A stretch of DNA of 64,000 nucleotides from Endobugula sp047636495. GTDB lineage: Bacteria; Pseudomonadota; Gammaproteobacteria; Pseudomonadales; Cellvibrionaceae. How positions within the stretch are numbered: the first letter of the stretch is position 1; each line of letters begins with the position of its first letter. A program made the position numbers and the translations under genes. Below are positions 62,958 to 64,000 of this stretch, piece after piece. The stretch spans positions 124,001-188,000 of the forward strand of contig JBLILH010000001.1 in the NCBI GenBank assembly GCA_047636495.1, written 5' to 3'. Below the pieces are notes generated by a model that was not told the DNA's origin, did no database searches, and was given only the letters and a program-made list of their open reading frames with translations.

Positions 62958-63869
62958 TTAGCCTTTGCCACGAGTACGCGTTTTATTAGGTTTGGCATTT
63001 TCTTCTATACACTTAATGATTATTCCTGCTACATCTTTTTCGGTCGCTTTTTCTATGCCCTCAAGACCCGGCGATGAATTAACTTCCATGACTAGGGGTC
63101 CGCGGGCAGAGCGCAATAAGTCTACACCGCACACATTTAAACCCATTATTTGCGCTGCTTTAGCCGCTGTTGCACGCTCTTTTGGCGTGAGCTTAACCAG
63201 CTTCGCGGAACCGCCTCTATGAATATTAGAGCGAAACTCTCCTTCGGGTGCTGTTCTTTGCATTGCCGCAATGACTTTGCCACCCACTACGAAGCAGCGT
63301 AAATCGCTACCGCCGGCTTCTTTAATATATTCTTGAATCAGTATATTACTCTTAACACCCATAAACGCCTCGATCACACTTTCGGCGGCTTTTTGTGTTT
63401 CGGCTAGTACCACGCCGATACCTTGTGTGCCCTCTAACAGTTTAATCACTAATGGTGCGCCACCGACCTCACGAATTAAGCCTTTAACGTCGTCGGGTGA
63501 GTTGGCAAATGCGGTGACGGGAATGCCCACACCTTTGCGTGATAATAACTGTATGGAGCGTAACTTATCTCGTGAGCGTGAAATCGCCACAGATTCGTTA
63601 ATGCAGTAGGTGCCCATTATTTCAAACTGTCTCACCACCGATGTTCCATAAAACGTCACCGACGTACCAATACGAGGAATTACCGCATCAAAGTCACCGG
63701 GGTTAAATTCTTCATCTTTATAATGGATCGAGGGGCTATCCGTCCCCATATCCATGAAGCAGCGTAGGTGATCTATTACTCGTACATCGTGGCCTTTGGC
63801 CTTACCCGCGTCGACCAATCGCCTGGTTGAATATAGGTTTTTATTTCTGGATAAAATGGCAATTTTCAT
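62958..63869 (-). CDS. rimK: Ribosomal protein S6 glutamate ligase RimK
   Basis: 303-residue ATP-grasp ligase: MKIAILSRNKNLYSTRRLVDAG start, PRIGTSVTFYGTSVVRQFE, EGTQGIGVVLAE (ATP-binding loop), IQEYIKEAGGSDLRCFVVGG, NIHRGGSAKLVKL and LVMEVNSSPGLEGIE with metal-binding Glu/Asn. Adds glutamates to the C-terminus of S6. The downstream partner gene is decayed. Bases 63870-64000 show no gene. Confidence 0.93.
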   Translation of the reverse strand: MKIAILSRNKNLYSTRRLVDAGKAKGHDVRVIDHLRCFMDMGTDSPSIHYKDEEFNPGDFDAVIPRIGTSVTFYGTSVVRQFEIMGTYCINESVAISRSRDKLRSIQLLSRKGVGIPVTAFANSPDDVKGLIREVGGAPLVIKLLEGTQGIGVVLAETQKAAESVIEAFMGVKSNILIQEYIKEAGGSDLRCFVVGGKVIAAMQRTAPEGEFRSNIHRGGSAKLVKLTPKERATAAKAAQIMGLNVCGVDLLRSARGPLVMEVNSSPGLEGIEKATEKDVAGIIIKCIEENAKPNKTRTRGKG

Positions 63870-64000
63870 CAGTTATTCCGTAAGTTTTAATGTGGATAGA
63901 GCATGGTTAATGCTTAACGGTAAAGCTACACACAGCTGCAAATAAGTATCAATAATTACAAATAAGAGTATCAGGATTTACCTTGGAAAACTGTTTTATT

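Noticed and set aside
1..64000. CRISPR array, prophage, integron or IS element
   Set aside because: No regular spaced repeats, integrase, transposase or phage structural genes are visible.

Overview
This is a chromosomal window from a Gammaproteobacterium of moderate to low GC. Gene content and order resemble the Pseudomonas/Cellvibrionales side of the class: a pilJ-pilK-chpA-chpB-chpC type IV pilus chemosensory cluster, argA and argE beside a GspE-type ATPase, ppsA divergent from its PpsR regulator, mutY-yggX, and hisE-tatABC. I cannot name the genus from sequence alone. Only one RNA gene (tRNA-Phe) is visible. I saw no rRNA, CRISPR array, prophage or insertion sequence.

Layout. Bases 1-10065 hold the pilus chemotaxis cluster; pilJ is cut by the window edge. 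Bases 10.1-18.4 kb carry housekeeping and orphan genes: a TPR/2OG-Fe(II) oxygenase, a PqiA-like protein, DUF3301, NdpA, DjlA, a CBS protein, a CvfB-like S1 protein and a rhomboid protease. Bases 18.5-25.1 kb are a minus-strand membrane-stress locus: DUF2170, PspA, a DUF4178-like protein, a small hypothetical protein, a K+ channel with an RCK-like domain, a double DUF350 protein, a membrane-anchored protein and a membrane-bound spermidine synthase-like enzyme. Bases 25.3-33 kb hold xthA, two DMT exporters, a CbiM-like permease under a cobalamin riboswitch, tRNA-Phe, yggX and mutY. Bases 33-39.7 kb are a Fur-type iron island: DUF4856, a sterol-desaturase-like enzyme fused in frame to a ferric-iron binding protein, a permease and an ATPase. 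Bases 39.8-42.2 kb are dtd, hisE and tatABC. Next come a diguanylate cyclase, a DUF6279 lipoprotein and a LysR regulator. Bases 49.8-64 kb carry argA, argE, the GspE-like ATPase, a lipoprotein, metY, ppsR, ppsA, ndh and rimK.

The most striking property is gene decay. Hand translation shows clear pseudogenes with frameshifts, in-frame stops and deletions: a YugP-type zinc peptidase (26.2-26.9 kb), an isoprenylcysteine methyltransferase-like gene (42.2-42.6 kb), an aspartoacylase-family gene (61.8-62.9 kb), and a whole decayed methylaspartate (glutamate mutase) pathway at 47.1-49.7 kb in which glmS, methylaspartate ammonia-lyase, a class III CoA-transferase and a CitE/HpcH-type lyase are all broken, with large pieces missing. 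Weaker cases are a frameshifted lipoprotein (30.5 kb), an MscS fragment (54.7 kb) and a possible secreted-protein remnant (10.1 kb). Core genes beside them are intact, so sequencing error alone is unlikely. The pattern suggests a genome losing accessory functions, as in a recently specialised or host-associated lineage; that lifestyle is inference.

The best candidate for a poorly described system is the PspA/DUF2170/DUF4178/K+ channel/DUF350/spermidine-synthase locus. It has a pair of matching palindromes in front of its first gene and no ATP-grasp ligase within the window.
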